From positions 1 to 64,000 of the forward strand of contig CADDZA010000001.1 in the NCBI GenBank assembly GCA_902812435.1: 64,000 nt of DNA, given 5' to 3'. Shown piece by piece: positions 44,036-53,390 of this stretch. How positions within the stretch are numbered: the stretch's first letter is position 1; the number at the start of each line of letters is the position of its first letter. The notes below the pieces were generated by a model that was not told the DNA's origin, made no database searches, and saw only the letters and a program-made list of their open reading frames with translations. This stretch comes from Clostridia bacterium. GTDB lineage: Bacteria > Bacillota > DSM-12270 > Thermacetogeniales > Thermacetogeniaceae. The translations under genes were made by a program, and so were the position numbers.

Positions 44036-45634
44036 ATGAGAAGTTGTGGGGATTTAGTTCGCATCTACGACACCACCCTTAGGGACGGGACGCAGGGTGA
44101 AGGGATCAGCCTGACCGTTCAGGACAAGTTGAAGATAACCCGGAAGCTGGATGAACTCGGTGTGACCTACATCGAGGGGGGCTGGCCCGGCTCCAACCCC
44201 AAGGACCTGGAATATTTTATCCAGGTGCGGGAAATTCCCTTAAAACATGCCAGGATCGTGGCCTTTGGAGCCACCCGCAAGGCAGGGATGCCTGTTGCGG
44301 AGGATGCCAATATCAGGGCCTTGCTGGCGGCGGACACCCCCTGTGTGGCCATCTTCGGCAAGACATGGGATTTTCACGTCCTGAAGGCTCTTCAGACAAC
44401 GCTGGAAGAAAACCTTCAGATGATTAAAGATACCGTCGGTTACCTCAAGGAGCAGGGGCGGGAGGTGATCTACGATGCCGAGCACTTCTTCGATGGCTAC
44501 AAGGCCAACACCGGGTATGCCCTGGCGACGCTTAAGGCGGCCGCTGCGGCAGGGGCCGACTGGATTGTGCTCTGCGACACGAACGGCGGCAGCCTGCCCC
44601 ACGAAGTGGAACAGATTATCGGGGAGGTGCGGGCGGTTATCGATACGCCGATAGGGATCCACGCCCATAATGACGGGGATCTTGCCGTGGCCAACAGCAT
44701 TACCGCGGTCAGGTGCGGGGCGCGCCAGGTGCAGGGAACCATAAACGGCTATGGAGAACGCTGCGGCAACGCAAACCTCTGTTCGGTGATTCCCAACCTG
44801 CAGTTGAAGGCGGGATTCAGATGCCTCGAGCCTGAAGCACTCCGCCGCCTGACGGAGGTTTCCCGCTATGTCAGCGAGATTGCCAACATGACCCCACTAA
44901 GCAACCAGCCCTTTGTCGGTTCGAGCGCCTTTGCCCATAAGGGCGGGATCCATGTCAGTGCCATCCTGAAACACCCGACCACCTACGAACACATGGATCC
45001 CGAACTGGTCGGCAACAGGCGGCGCGTCCTGGTCTCGGAACTGGCAGGTTCCAGCAACTTATACTATAAGGCCAGGGAGCTCAACCTGGATCTGCCGCAG
45101 GACAGCCCCCAGGCAAAAGAGGTTATCAAGCAGATCAAGGAGATGGAGTACCGCGGCTATCAGTTCGAAGGGGCGGAGGCATCACTGGAACTGTTGCTGC
45201 GCAGAGCCTGCGGGCAATACACAGAGTTCTTCACCCTGGAGAGCTTGAGAATACTGATCGACAAGCGTCCTCAAAACGGTGATGGCGACGGCATCACCTC
45301 CGAAGCGACCATCAAGATGCGCGTGGGGGACCAGATCATTCACACTGCCGCCGAAGGCGACGGCCCGGTCAGCGCTGTGGATAATGCCCTCAGGAAGGCC
45401 CTCGAGGTCTTTTATCCCTTCCTGAAGGAGATGCACCTGATCGACTACAAGGTGCGCGTGCTAGACGGCAAGGACGGTACCGGCGCCAAGGTGCGCGTCC
45501 TCATCGAATCGGCGGACGCCACCGGTTCCTGGAGCACCGTCGGGGTTTCCCAGAATATCATCGAGGCCAGCTGGCAGGCCCTGGCGGACAGCATGAACTA
45601 CGCCCTCCTGCGCCGCCTCGGAGGATTGAATTAA
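44036..45634 (+). CDS. cimA: Citramalate synthase
   Basis: 532 residues. The DRE-TIM barrel begins [20 protein letters not shown], has [11 protein letters not shown] near residue 48, [18 protein letters not shown] and [15 protein letters not shown]. The G-E-G-I-S-x-T-V and E-G-G-W-P-G-S-N-P forms separate citramalate synthase from LeuA. C-terminal LeuA-type domain with [17 protein letters not shown]. It makes citramalate from pyruvate and acetyl-CoA, so isoleucine can be made without threonine; the operon has no ilvA. ATG 44036 is close to its AAGAAAGG site. Last gene of the operon, with a terminator 39 bp later. Confidence 0.92.
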   Translation: MRSCGDLVRIYDTTLRDGTQGEGISLTVQDKLKITRKLDELGVTYIEGGWPGSNPKDLEYFIQVREIPLKHARIVAFGATRKAGMPVAEDANIRALLAADTPCVAIFGKTWDFHVLKALQTTLEENLQMIKDTVGYLKEQGREVIYDAEHFFDGYKANTGYALATLKAAAAAGADWIVLCDTNGGSLPHEVEQIIGEVRAVIDTPIGIHAHNDGDLAVANSITAVRCGARQVQGTINGYGERCGNANLCSVIPNLQLKAGFRCLEPEALRRLTEVSRYVSEIANMTPLSNQPFVGSSAFAHKGGIHVSAILKHPTTYEHMDPELVGNRRRVLVSELAGSSNLYYKARELNLDLPQDSPQAKEVIKQIKEMEYRGYQFEGAEASLELLLRRACGQYTEFFTLESLRILIDKRPQNGDGDGITSEATIKMRVGDQIIHTAAEGDGPVSAVDNALRKALEVFYPFLKEMHLIDYKVRVLDGKDGTGAKVRVLIESADATGSWSTVGVSQNIIEASWQALADSMNYALLRRLGGLN

Positions 45635-45672
45635 TTTCCTTCGCACTCAACCTTATACATAATACATAAATC

Positions 45673-45704
45673 AAAGCCCGGGATTAACTCGACCCGGGCT
45701 TTTG
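45673..45704 (+). terminator. Rho-independent terminator of the ilv-leu-cimA operon
   Basis: AAAGCCCGGG, ten-base loop, CCCGGGCTTTT and a short T-run. Ends the operon behind cimA. Confidence 0.9.
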
Positions 45705-45807
45705 TCTGCCCTTCCCGGGCAGGCTAACCCACATTTTTCCTGCAGTTTTATTCCAATCTGGTATGGAATAACATTTTAATAATAATAACTGGAAAGGAGA
45801 GTAGGAA

Positions 45808-46359
45808 TTGAAAAAATCCGCGATCCTTTTAATTGTAATTGCCCTCCTGGTTACCGTACAGCTCTGGGCATGGTCGTCGAAGCACTCACGAAATGCCGCC
45901 CTTACCACCGCCGCTGGCTTCAAGGATTATCATTTGGGCACCCATCCCGTAACTGTTAAGCTGCCGCAGACGACACGGGTGGTGGCGGAGACCCCAGGCA
46001 GCAACGAGATGATCTTCAGTGCTTTTTTGCGGGACGAAAAACTTGATTTCCAGGGCTACGTACAGCTCTGGAACATAACGGATCTCGAAAAGTTCCTGGC
46101 AAGCAGCAGGGAGCACAGCCGGTTCGATTTTAAAGAGTTCAAACAGAAAAAGATAAAACTCAAAACATGCCAGGGGTTTCAAATCGACTGGAGGGCGATC
46201 ATGCAGGACAAAAAACCGGCTACGGGCAGGGAGTATTTCCTGAAAAAGAATGACAGCTACGAGGTCCTGCGCATTTCAATCTTTACCGGAACAGCCAGCT
46301 TCCCCAAAGAGCTGGCCGAAGTGGCGGATATCATAATTTCCTCGATTGAGTGGAACTGA
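45808..46359 (+). CDS. Membrane-anchored or secreted protein, PsbP-like pattern, unknown
   Basis: 183 residues from TTG 45808, with GGAGAG upstream. An N-terminal KKSAILLIVIALLVTVQLWAW segment is a signal anchor or uncleaved signal peptide. The rest, FKDYHLGTHPVTVKLPQTTR and repeated strand/helix pattern with SFPKELAEVADIIISSIEW at the end, resembles small PsbP/DUF-type extracytoplasmic domains. No catalytic motif. Function unknown. Stands alone after the ilv terminator. Confidence 0.6.
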   Translation: MKKSAILLIVIALLVTVQLWAWSSKHSRNAALTTAAGFKDYHLGTHPVTVKLPQTTRVVAETPGSNEMIFSAFLRDEKLDFQGYVQLWNITDLEKFLASSREHSRFDFKEFKQKKIKLKTCQGFQIDWRAIMQDKKPATGREYFLKKNDSYEVLRISIFTGTASFPKELAEVADIIISSIEWN

Positions 46360-46548
46360 ATAACACTTATCACCTGGCTTCCAAGGTGGACGATCTTGAC
46401 GCAGTAGTACAGAAGCTCAAGGAGAAAGAAGTTCCTCTGTTCCAGCCGGTTCCCCCAGACGGCTTTAGGCGGCAGGAAAGAGAACGTGTTTTTTGCAGGG
46501 CTACGGCTGGAGTTGATCCAGTATATTGGATGGCATTTGTTACCATGA
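46350..46548 (+). pseudogene. VOC (glyoxalase/epimerase) family remnant, frameshifted
   Basis: In the frame from 46350 the reading YHLASKVDDLDAVVQKLKEK, then EVPLFQPVPPDG, is the second half of a VOC domain (H-x-A-x-x-V-D-D-L-D ... L-K-x-K-x-V-P). Near 46475 the frame changes and continues KENVFFAGLRLELIQYIGW to TGA 46546-46548, the closing F-F-x-G-x-x-x-E-L-I strand. The N-terminal half is missing. Remnant of a methylmalonyl-CoA epimerase-like gene. Confidence 0.7.
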
Positions 46549-46552
46549 TATT

Positions 46553-47242
46553 TTACTCACTGTTTGTTGCTGTCAGGTAGCGAATATCCGGCGGAGACGC
46601 CGCAGGCAGTTCCAAATTCTGATGGCGCTTGATTACCGGGTAGACCTTGTAAATAGCCAGGTGGTCAAGCACACCGCCCAGCAGCCGCAGGCCGGATTCC
46701 AGCTTTTCCGGATTCCCGATCGCCTTGATGGTGCAGGGGAAGGCAATCTCTCTCCCGTTCATGGTAAGGGAGAGGTTTTGTTTGTTCCAGAAGATGTTCG
46801 TCCATGGGGTGACCCGCTGCTCATTGACGGCAATGGCCTCCGCCTGGGAGGCCCAGAGTTCGTTGATGATGTCGACCAGATCAAGGTAAACAATCGGCGA
46901 GTCGGTGCTTATTGTTATGGTAATGCCCGGCCCCTGTACGGGAAGCAGCCCAAGGGCGATTTGTTGCCTCTGGTAATCCTGGCGCAGGCCCTTTGTTAGC
47001 GTCTCACCGGCGTTGACGTCCGCGTTGAAGGTGCGCTGCTGTTTTTCAAGTTCGGAGAGTTCTTTTGCAAGCTCTCCCCGCTTGTCGTGCAGCTTTTTTA
47101 ACATCAGGACGAGGTCGTCGGTTTTCTGTAGGGATAGATCACTTAAAAAAATCTGCTGGGTGCGAAACTGCACCGAGAGAAGGAATCCCAGCAGGAGAAA
47201 GGTGATAAAGACGGGTATTTGCCACTTCTTAGCATTGTCCAT
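46553..47242 (-). CDS. DUF881 family membrane protein (YlxW/YlxX-like)
   Basis: 229 residues from ATG 47242. An N-terminal membrane helix (IPVFITFLLLGFLLSVQF), a coiled-coil (LMLKKLHDKRGELAKELSEL), and the DUF881 core: PVQGPGITITISTD, LVDIINELWASQAEAIAVNEQRV and FPCTIKAIGNPEKLESGLRL. In Bacillus the DUF881 genes stand between divIB and ftsA near the cell-division cluster, so a role at the division membrane is assumed. Overlaps the Sbp gene by 14 bp. Second of two DUF881 genes here. Confidence 0.9.
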   Translation of the reverse strand: MDNAKKWQIPVFITFLLLGFLLSVQFRTQQIFLSDLSLQKTDDLVLMLKKLHDKRGELAKELSELEKQQRTFNADVNAGETLTKGLRQDYQRQQIALGLLPVQGPGITITISTDSPIVYLDLVDIINELWASQAEAIAVNEQRVTPWTNIFWNKQNLSLTMNGREIAFPCTIKAIGNPEKLESGLRLLGGVLDHLAIYKVYPVIKRHQNLELPAASPPDIRYLTATNSE

Positions 47243-47612
47243 TTTTATTTTCCCTCGCTGCTGCCAGGTGACGTTTCTTGAGCCAACCGGCCAGAACCTC
47301 CCGTCTGATGATAGCCAGGTTTTGGAAGAGGCGCACGCCGAAAGCGAAAACAGCCGCAAGATACAGGTCAACCCCTAGCCGGTCTCCCAGGTAGGCAAGC
47401 AGGGCGGCCAGCAGTGCGTTGGTGAAAAAGCCGGTGAGAAGTATGGCGCCGTCGAATCTATCTTCGAGAATCGATTTGAGCCCGCCGAATACCGAGTCGA
47501 GAGAAGCAAGCACCGCCACCGAAAGATACTTCGCAAAGGCTCCCGGAATCGGGATATACAGCGTAGAACCGATCACAATTCCTATCAAGAGCCCCAAGAG
47601 AGGCAGCCACAT
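47229..47612 (-). CDS. sbp: Small basic protein Sbp (DUF1290)
   Basis: 127 residues with four predicted membrane segments: LLGLLIGIVIGSTLYIP, YLSVAVLASLDSVFGGL, ILLTGFFTNALLAALLAYLG and LYLAAVFAFGVRLFQNLAII. The motif SLDSVFGGLKS is the DUF1290 signature. In Bacillus sbp lies with ylxW and ylxX upstream of ftsA; here it is between two DUF881 genes, the same group. Function not known in detail. Confidence 0.92.
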   Translation of the reverse strand: MWLPLLGLLIGIVIGSTLYIPIPGAFAKYLSVAVLASLDSVFGGLKSILEDRFDGAILLTGFFTNALLAALLAYLGDRLGVDLYLAAVFAFGVRLFQNLAIIRREVLAGWLKKRHLAAARENKNGQC

Positions 47613-47615
47613 TCC

Positions 47616-48350
47616 TTATTCCTCCTTTGGACGAGCATAGGTGAACTGGTAACTCCCCTTGAACGGAGGAATCACAAGTCTGGCACTTTTTTCATACTTT
47701 ACCGGGTAACCTGCCATTTTAAGAATGTTGTATTCGCTTTCCGGAAGAGCTAGGATCCGGGCCAGGTTGTCCGGGTTTCCGATTGCTTTGATGACGTAAG
47801 GCGGCCCAAGCCGGGTGGTGTTTACCAAAATCAGCGGCCCTACGCACCTGATGTCTGAAGAATTGACGATCCGCTGGTCATTGACGGAGATCGCTTCGGC
47901 CCCGCCCACCCGCAGCTCATTGACGATATAGAGTATATGTTTATCGTGAATCAAGTAGTCATCCGGCTTAAGACCCGGATTTTTATTCTGAGCGGCCTCA
48001 TATTCCTTTATATTGTCGTCCAGGGTGATTGTCAATCCCGGACCCTCCACCTCTGTCATGCCGGACAGGGTTTTGAGCTCCTGGAGTTGCTTCTGCAGCT
48101 TCTCGAGCTCCTTTTTCCCCAACGAAACATCCCTTTGAAATCGATCGAGAGATGCTCTTTTTGCTTCAATATTATTTTCCAGTATTTTAATCTCAGCCTC
48201 TTGGGTTTTGATCATGGCCACAAGTTTTTCGTTTTTCTGGTGCAAGGGAGTGGCGTTGCTGGCCGCCAAAGCGCGCAGAGCTGTCACCAACAAGATACCG
48301 GAGATGAATAAGACGAGGGTGATCGGGATCTGCCATTTTTGGTATTTCAT
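47616..48350 (-). CDS. DUF881 family membrane protein (YlxW/YlxX-like)
   Basis: 244 residues from ATG 48350; GGGAGG lies about ten bases before. Pattern as in the partner: membrane helix ITLVLFISGILLVTALRAL, a long coiled-coil (MIKTQEAEIKILENNIEA to KLQKQLQELKTL), then EVEGPGLTITLDDN, ILYIVNELRVGGAEAISVND, and YVIKAIGNPDNLARIL. First gene of the DUF881-sbp-DUF881 operon; 3 bp before sbp. Confidence 0.9.
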   Translation of the reverse strand: MKYQKWQIPITLVLFISGILLVTALRALAASNATPLHQKNEKLVAMIKTQEAEIKILENNIEAKRASLDRFQRDVSLGKKELEKLQKQLQELKTLSGMTEVEGPGLTITLDDNIKEYEAAQNKNPGLKPDDYLIHDKHILYIVNELRVGGAEAISVNDQRIVNSSDIRCVGPLILVNTTRLGPPYVIKAIGNPDNLARILALPESEYNILKMAGYPVKYEKSARLVIPPFKGSYQFTYARPKEE

Positions 48351-48516
48351 CCTGCATAAACCTCCCTGGGTCAACCTTTTATTTCTTCGAGACGTTACAG
48401 AAAACTCCTGCTGTAATAATTTTCAATTCATTACCCATATTTCACATTATCCATAGAAGAATGGTGTTGACATATAGCCACAGTTTTATAAAACACTGGG
48501 TTGAAACAGTTGCTTT

Positions 48517-49773
48517 TTATGCGTCCTCGCCTGCCCGCTTTTGGCACCACTCCCAGAACAGGACAACAGCCAGGCTGAGCAGCCCTACCAGAGCGCCCAC
48601 CGCCAGTCCGGCGGGTGCTCCCCCCACGTGGGCGATGCTTCCGCTGAAAAGGCTTCCCAGGGGCGTTACCCCCAGGAAGACCAGGGAGTACACGCTCATC
48701 ACCCGCCCCCGCAGGTTGTCAGGAACGTTTAACTGCAGGGTGGTGTTGACGGTAGAAACGAAGGTGATCATCGACCAGCCCATCAGCCCCAGAAACAGCA
48801 GGGCGAGCGGGTAAGAGCGGTTGAAGGAAAGGAACAACTGAAAGACGCATAATCCTATGCCACCGCTCAGAAGCAATCCGCGCCGGGGTCCCCGGTGGCT
48901 GAGCAAGGCGAGCACGAGAGAACCGGCAAAGGCCCCGATTCCCATCGCCGACATCAGGTAGCCGTAACCCTCCGCCTGCCGTCCCAGGGTGTTGCGGGCC
49001 AGCACCGGAATCAGAACGCTGAAATTCATGGAGAAGGTGCTCAAGAGGGCGGTCAGGGTGATGGTACTGAGAATAATAGGGGTCTTCCAGATGTAGTGCA
49101 GGCCCTCCCCGATCTTCTTCCACACCATGGTTTCTTCAGGCCTGTCGTAGGCCACGTCAGGGACGTTCATCAGCAGCAGGCCGGCGATCACCGCCAGAAA
49201 GCTGGCGGCGTTCAGCAAGAAACAGGTGGCCATGCCCAGTTTCCCGATGGTCAGCCCGGCCAGGGCGGGCCCGATGACCCGGGCGGCGTTAAATGCGGAG
49301 GAGTTCAGCACGATGGCGTTCATCAGGTCCTTTTTCCCCACCAGCTCAATCACAAAGGACTGGCGGGCAGGTGTGTCAAAGGCGTTGATGGTACCCAGCA
49401 GGCCTGCAAGAATCAGCACGTGCCAGTAACGAACAACTTTAAACAGGGTCAGGAGGCCCAGGATCAGGGCGAGAATCAGCGAGAACCACTGTGTCGCCAG
49501 CAGCATGATCCTTTTGGGCGTCCGGTCCGCTGCCACTCCGGCCACCAGTGAAAAGAGGAGCAGGGGCAAAAACTGGACGGCGCTGACCAGCCCCAGGAGG
49601 AAGGGGGAATTGGTCAGCTGTAGAACCAGCCAGCCCTGGGCCATGTTCTGCATCCAGGTGCCCATCAGGGAGATCAACTGTCCCGACCAGAACAGCCGGA
49701 AGTTGTGGTGTTTGAGAGCGGCAACCGGATTGATGAGGGCGGGGCTTGCAGCCGTATCGGTTCTTTCTTCCAC
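48517..49773 (-). CDS. MFS transporter, EntS/MFS_3 exporter type
   Basis: 419 residues from GTG 49773, preceded by AAGAGG; a TTG six codons earlier lacks such spacing. Twelve membrane segments by pattern. Signature parts are NFRLFWSGQLISLMGTWMQNMAQGWLVLQL, VAGVAADRTPKRIML (the G-x-x-x-D-R-x-x-x-R loop) and the mid-point GSLVLALL. This N-terminal QxISxxGTWMQ form is the PF05977 group, which includes the enterobactin exporter EntS. The substrate cannot be told. Stands alone. Confidence 0.88.
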   Translation of the reverse strand: MEERTDTAASPALINPVAALKHHNFRLFWSGQLISLMGTWMQNMAQGWLVLQLTNSPFLLGLVSAVQFLPLLLFSLVAGVAADRTPKRIMLLATQWFSLILALILGLLTLFKVVRYWHVLILAGLLGTINAFDTPARQSFVIELVGKKDLMNAIVLNSSAFNAARVIGPALAGLTIGKLGMATCFLLNAASFLAVIAGLLLMNVPDVAYDRPEETMVWKKIGEGLHYIWKTPIILSTITLTALLSTFSMNFSVLIPVLARNTLGRQAEGYGYLMSAMGIGAFAGSLVLALLSHRGPRRGLLLSGGIGLCVFQLFLSFNRSYPLALLFLGLMGWSMITFVSTVNTTLQLNVPDNLRGRVMSVYSLVFLGVTPLGSLFSGSIAHVGGAPAGLAVGALVGLLSLAVVLFWEWCQKRAGEDA

Positions 49774-49945
49774 GTGAACGCCTCTTTCCAATTCTGCCTG
49801 AGCTTCCCGAGTAATATACTATTCCCGATAATTAATAATAAACTCGTTTACCACCTTTGAACAAACATTTTCTCAAGTTCCATATCTAGCATCTCACTTT
49901 TTTTTCGTGTATATTTTTTGGAGAGGTTAATGGCAGGTGAGCGCC

Positions 49946-50749
49946 GTGTCCAGGATACTGGCCTACAACAATTATTTCGACCTGAGAACCATCATCGATA
50001 TTCTCCTTGTAGCCTATGTTATTTACAAGTTGTTGATGCTGATCAAGGGAACCCGGGCGGTCCAGCTCCTCAAGGGGCTGGCGGTGCTCGTGATTGCTTC
50101 TGCCTTGAGCGATCGGCTTCATCTTTATACCATGAACTGGATCCTGGAAAAAACCTGGACTATGCTGTTTGTGGCCCTACCCATAGTCTTCTGGCCGGAA
50201 CTGCGCCGCGCCCTTGAGCAGTTGGGCCGGGGAGGCTTTTTCGGCCGTCACTTCTTCCTCGTCGAGGAAGATTCCAGACGGACGGCACGCGAGGTTGCCC
50301 GGGCGGTCGAGATCTTTTCCAGGCGGCGTGTTGGCGCGCTGCTCGTCTTTATGGGCGAGACCGGTTTGAAGGAGTACGTTGAGAGCGGGATCGAGCTGGA
50401 CGCCCTTGTATCCGCCGAGGCTCTCCTGAACATTTTTGAGCCGAACACTCCCCTGCACGACGGGGCGGTGATCATCCGCGGCAACCGGATACTGGCAGCG
50501 GCCTGTTACCTTCCCCTGACCCAGGAGAACACCTTGTTAAGCAAGGAGTTCGGAACGAGGCACCGTGCCGCTCTCGGGATCACCGAGCAGAGCGACGCCC
50601 TTGCGGTTGTGGTGTCCGAGGAGACGGGAATAATCTCCCTTGTTCAGGGGGGAAAACTGATCAGGGGTTTGACCACCCAGGGCATTGAGACCCGGCTGAT
50701 CGATTTTATGACTGCAGGCAACAAGGGAACGGGGGGACGGGAAAAATGA
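49946..50749 (+). CDS. cdaA: Diadenylate cyclase CdaA
   Basis: Start GTG 49946 has AGGTGA five bases before; GTG 49937 is the alternative. 267 residues. Three membrane helices in the first ~90 residues, then the DisA_N domain with LHDGAVIIRGNRILAAACYLPL (DGA motif) and FGTRHRAALGITEQSDALAVVVSEE (RHR motif), the two catalytic elements. It makes c-di-AMP from two ATP. Overlaps cdaR by 4 bp; the cdaA-cdaR-glmM order is conserved in Firmicutes. Confidence 0.95.
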   Translation: MSRILAYNNYFDLRTIIDILLVAYVIYKLLMLIKGTRAVQLLKGLAVLVIASALSDRLHLYTMNWILEKTWTMLFVALPIVFWPELRRALEQLGRGGFFGRHFFLVEEDSRRTAREVARAVEIFSRRRVGALLVFMGETGLKEYVESGIELDALVSAEALLNIFEPNTPLHDGAVIIRGNRILAAACYLPLTQENTLLSKEFGTRHRAALGITEQSDALAVVVSEETGIISLVQGGKLIRGLTTQGIETRLIDFMTAGNKGTGGREK

Positions 50750-51696
50750 ACGAAGAACGGGTGAAGTGGTTTGTTCGCTACAATATCGGCTACAGAGCCC
50801 TGGCACTGCTTCTGGCCGTCCTGCTCTGGTATTTCGTGGCGGGACAGCGCAACCCGATTGTTGATCGCACCTTCACCAGGCCGGTGGAAACCCGCTCCCT
50901 TTCAGCCCAGATGGTGCTGGTTTCACCCCTCCCCGATATCAAGGTCACGGTCAGGGGATTCCGCAGCCTTGTACAAAGCATGTCCGAAGAAGATGTTGAC
51001 GCTTACGTGGATCTGGGCGGCAGGGAAGATGGGGTTAGCTTTATTCCCGTCAAAGTAAAGGTGCCGTCAGGCGTTCAGCTAGTCAAAGTTGAACCTGACA
51101 CGATCCGGGTCAGCCTGGATTACCTGGAAGAAAAAAAGGTCCCTGTGCGTGTCCTGGTGACAGGGGAGCCGGCGCCGGGCTTCACGAACCTACACCCGGT
51201 GATTACACCGGACCAGGTAGTTATCAAGGGGCCCAGCCGTGTGCTCGGCGGAATCCAGGAGGCGCAGGCCACCCTGGCGGTGAACGGCGCCAGAGACAAC
51301 GTCAGCCAGAAAGTCCGGGTTAGGGTCGCACAGGAAACGAGCCGGCCGCTGGAAATCCGTCCCGGCACTGTAGACGTCTTGCTTCCCGTGGTATCCCGGG
51401 GACCGATTAAAACCGTTTCTGTTGTGGCCGATCTGATTGGAAAACCGAAACCTGATTTTAAAGTGAAAGATGTTCATGTGGATCCTGCAAAGGTCGATGT
51501 AACGGGCACCCCTCAGTCTCTAGCCAACCTCTCGCAGGTGCTCACGAAACCGGTGGACATTTCCGGGGCGGACGGCCAGGTGATCAGGGAAACCGAACTG
51601 GCTATGCCGCCCGGCATCTATCCTGTTCGCGACGACAAGGTCAAAGTGACCGTTGAGATCAGCAGCACTGAAACAGATCAATTACCAAATGAGTAG
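50746..51696 (+). CDS. cdaR: CdaA regulatory protein CdaR (YbbR repeats)
   Basis: 316 residues. An N-terminal helix (ALALLLAVLLWYFVAG) anchors it in the membrane; outside are several YbbR repeats, of which the clearest contain PLPDIKVTVRGFRSLVQS, HPVITPDQVVIKGPSRVLGGI and VDPAKVDVTGTPQSLANL. CdaR binds CdaA and adjusts c-di-AMP production. Overlaps cdaA by 4 bp and ends just before glmM. Confidence 0.93.
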   Translation: MNEERVKWFVRYNIGYRALALLLAVLLWYFVAGQRNPIVDRTFTRPVETRSLSAQMVLVSPLPDIKVTVRGFRSLVQSMSEEDVDAYVDLGGREDGVSFIPVKVKVPSGVQLVKVEPDTIRVSLDYLEEKKVPVRVLVTGEPAPGFTNLHPVITPDQVVIKGPSRVLGGIQEAQATLAVNGARDNVSQKVRVRVAQETSRPLEIRPGTVDVLLPVVSRGPIKTVSVVADLIGKPKPDFKVKDVHVDPAKVDVTGTPQSLANLSQVLTKPVDISGADGQVIRETELAMPPGIYPVRDDKVKVTVEISSTETDQLPNE

Positions 51697-51735
51697 AATA
51701 ATGATATAATGGTTCATGTTATCAGGGAAGAGGAG

Positions 51736-53088
51736 ATGGAACAGCAAATGGGCGTTCTTTTCGGCACCGACGGCGTCAGGGGAATCGCCAACCAGGATCT
51801 GACCCCGGAACTGGCATTTCGCCTGGGGAGGGCCGGGGCCTATGTTCTGAACCGGGAGGGCAGGCGCCCCCGCATAGTTGTGGGAAAGGATACCCGGATC
51901 TCCGGCGACCTGCTGGAGGCCGCCCTTACCGCAGGTATTCTGTCCGTCGGAGGAGACTGTATAAGGGCCGGGGTAATACCCACACCGGGCCTGGCATATC
52001 TCGCCAGGACCCTGGACTGCTGTGCCGGCGCCGTGATTTCCGCCTCCCACAATCCGGTGGAGGACAACGGCATCAAGTTTTTCGCCGGGGACGGCTTCAA
52101 GCTCCCCGATGAAATCGAGAACGAGATCGAAGAACTGGTCTTAAGGGAGGATTTTGACTTCCCGAAACCCACCGGAAGAGCCGTTGGCAGGGCCTTTGAG
52201 GAAAGGGGCGCGGCCGACAGGTATCTCTCCTTTTTAAAGGAAGTGGGGGACATCGACCTGAGCGGCTTGAAAATTGTGATTGACTGCGCCAATGGCGCAT
52301 CCTCGTACATTGCCCCGCGCCTGTTTTCCGACCTGGGAGCCGATCTGACTGTGCTCCACGGCGAGCCGAACGGCGTGAACATCAACGAAGAATGCGGCTC
52401 CACCCATCCCGAGTCCCTCCAGGAAGCCGTCCGGAACCTGGGGGCGGACCTGGGGCTTGCCTTCGACGGCGACGCCGATCGGCTGATCGCGGTTGACGAG
52501 AAGGGGAACCTGGTGGACGGAGACCAGATTATGGTAATCTGCGGGCTGTCCCGCAAGAACAAGGGTGCCCTGGAAGGAAACAAGGTGGTCGTCACGGTCA
52601 TGAGCAACCTCGGCCTGCGCGAGGCCTTCAAAAAGGCAGGCGTGGAGGTGGCCGAGACCAGGGTGGGCGACCGTTACATAATGGAGGAGATGCTGAAAAA
52701 CGGCGGAAAGTTCGGAGGTGAACAGTCCGGCCACATCATCTTCCTCGACCGGACAACCACAGGCGACGGGCTGGTCACCGCCCTGGAACTCCTCAAGGTT
52801 GTCCGGGAGACAAAGGCTCCCCTATCCCGGCTTGCCGCCCAGATGACCAGGTTCCCCCAGGTCCTGGTGAACGTGCAGGTGGAGAACAAGCAGGGCATTT
52901 ATGATAATGCCGCCGTAGTCGAGGCGGTGCGGGAGGCCGAGAGGCGTCTCGCCGGCCGCGGCCGGATCCTGGTGCGACCGTCAGGTACCGAACCGCTGGT
53001 GCGGGTTATGGGCGAGGCCATGGACGAGGATGAACTCAGGGAGGTGGTCGGTGAGCTTGCGCAGGTTATAAAATCGGCATTAAGCTGA
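51736..53088 (+). CDS. glmM: Phosphoglucosamine mutase
   Basis: 450 residues. [20 protein letters not shown] at the start, the phospho-serine loop [17 protein letters not shown], the metal loop [14 protein letters not shown] and [15 protein letters not shown], the phosphate-binding loop. It converts glucosamine-6-P to glucosamine-1-P for cell walls, and binds and inhibits CdaA. ATG 51736 or ATG 51748 could be the start; a purine-rich AGGGAAGAGGAG lies before both. Confidence 0.95.
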   Translation: MEQQMGVLFGTDGVRGIANQDLTPELAFRLGRAGAYVLNREGRRPRIVVGKDTRISGDLLEAALTAGILSVGGDCIRAGVIPTPGLAYLARTLDCCAGAVISASHNPVEDNGIKFFAGDGFKLPDEIENEIEELVLREDFDFPKPTGRAVGRAFEERGAADRYLSFLKEVGDIDLSGLKIVIDCANGASSYIAPRLFSDLGADLTVLHGEPNGVNINEECGSTHPESLQEAVRNLGADLGLAFDGDADRLIAVDEKGNLVDGDQIMVICGLSRKNKGALEGNKVVVTVMSNLGLREAFKKAGVEVAETRVGDRYIMEEMLKNGGKFGGEQSGHIIFLDRTTTGDGLVTALELLKVVRETKAPLSRLAAQMTRFPQVLVNVQVENKQGIYDNAAVVEAVREAERRLAGRGRILVRPSGTEPLVRVMGEAMDEDELREVVGELAQVIKSALS

Positions 53089-53210
53089 TTGAAGCGTCAT
53101 GCCGCTTGTGCGGCACCATTGGAATGGTGAAAAATGTTATCCTTGCAGACTTAGCGACCTTTTTTCAGAGTACTAATAAAACGGCATTCCCACGCAAATT
53201 TAATTGTTGT

Positions 53211-53338
53211 AGCGCCAGAACCGGTTTTTGCCGGTTGACGAGGAAGGGGTTTATCGAAGTTTTCGGCGGGTGCCCCTCGGTGGCTCACCACCGTAAGGAT
53301 GCCCTTAAATCCGGAGAGCAATTTCCGGGACAAAGGGG
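53211..53338 (+). promoter_or_regulatory. glmS self-cleaving riboswitch (ribozyme)
   Basis: The conserved strings of the glmS ribozyme are present in order: AGCGCCAGAAC at 53211 (cleavage expected between A53211 and G53212), TTGACGAGGAAGGGGTTTAT, CGAAG, TTCGGCGGGTGCCCC, the GGT.. CACCACCGTAAGGATG helix, and CCGGGACAAAGGGG near the end. Glucosamine-6-phosphate triggers self-cleavage, which lowers glmS mRNA. It lies between glmM and glmS, so only glmS is controlled by it. Confidence 0.95.
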
Positions 53339-53390
53339 TATCCGGTGAGATGGAACCGCGTGGGGTGCAGAAAGGGAGGATGCACTTAAA

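Noticed and set aside
48895-49551. 218-codon frame antisense to the MFS gene
   Set aside because: Low-complexity Gly/Gln/His-rich shadow.
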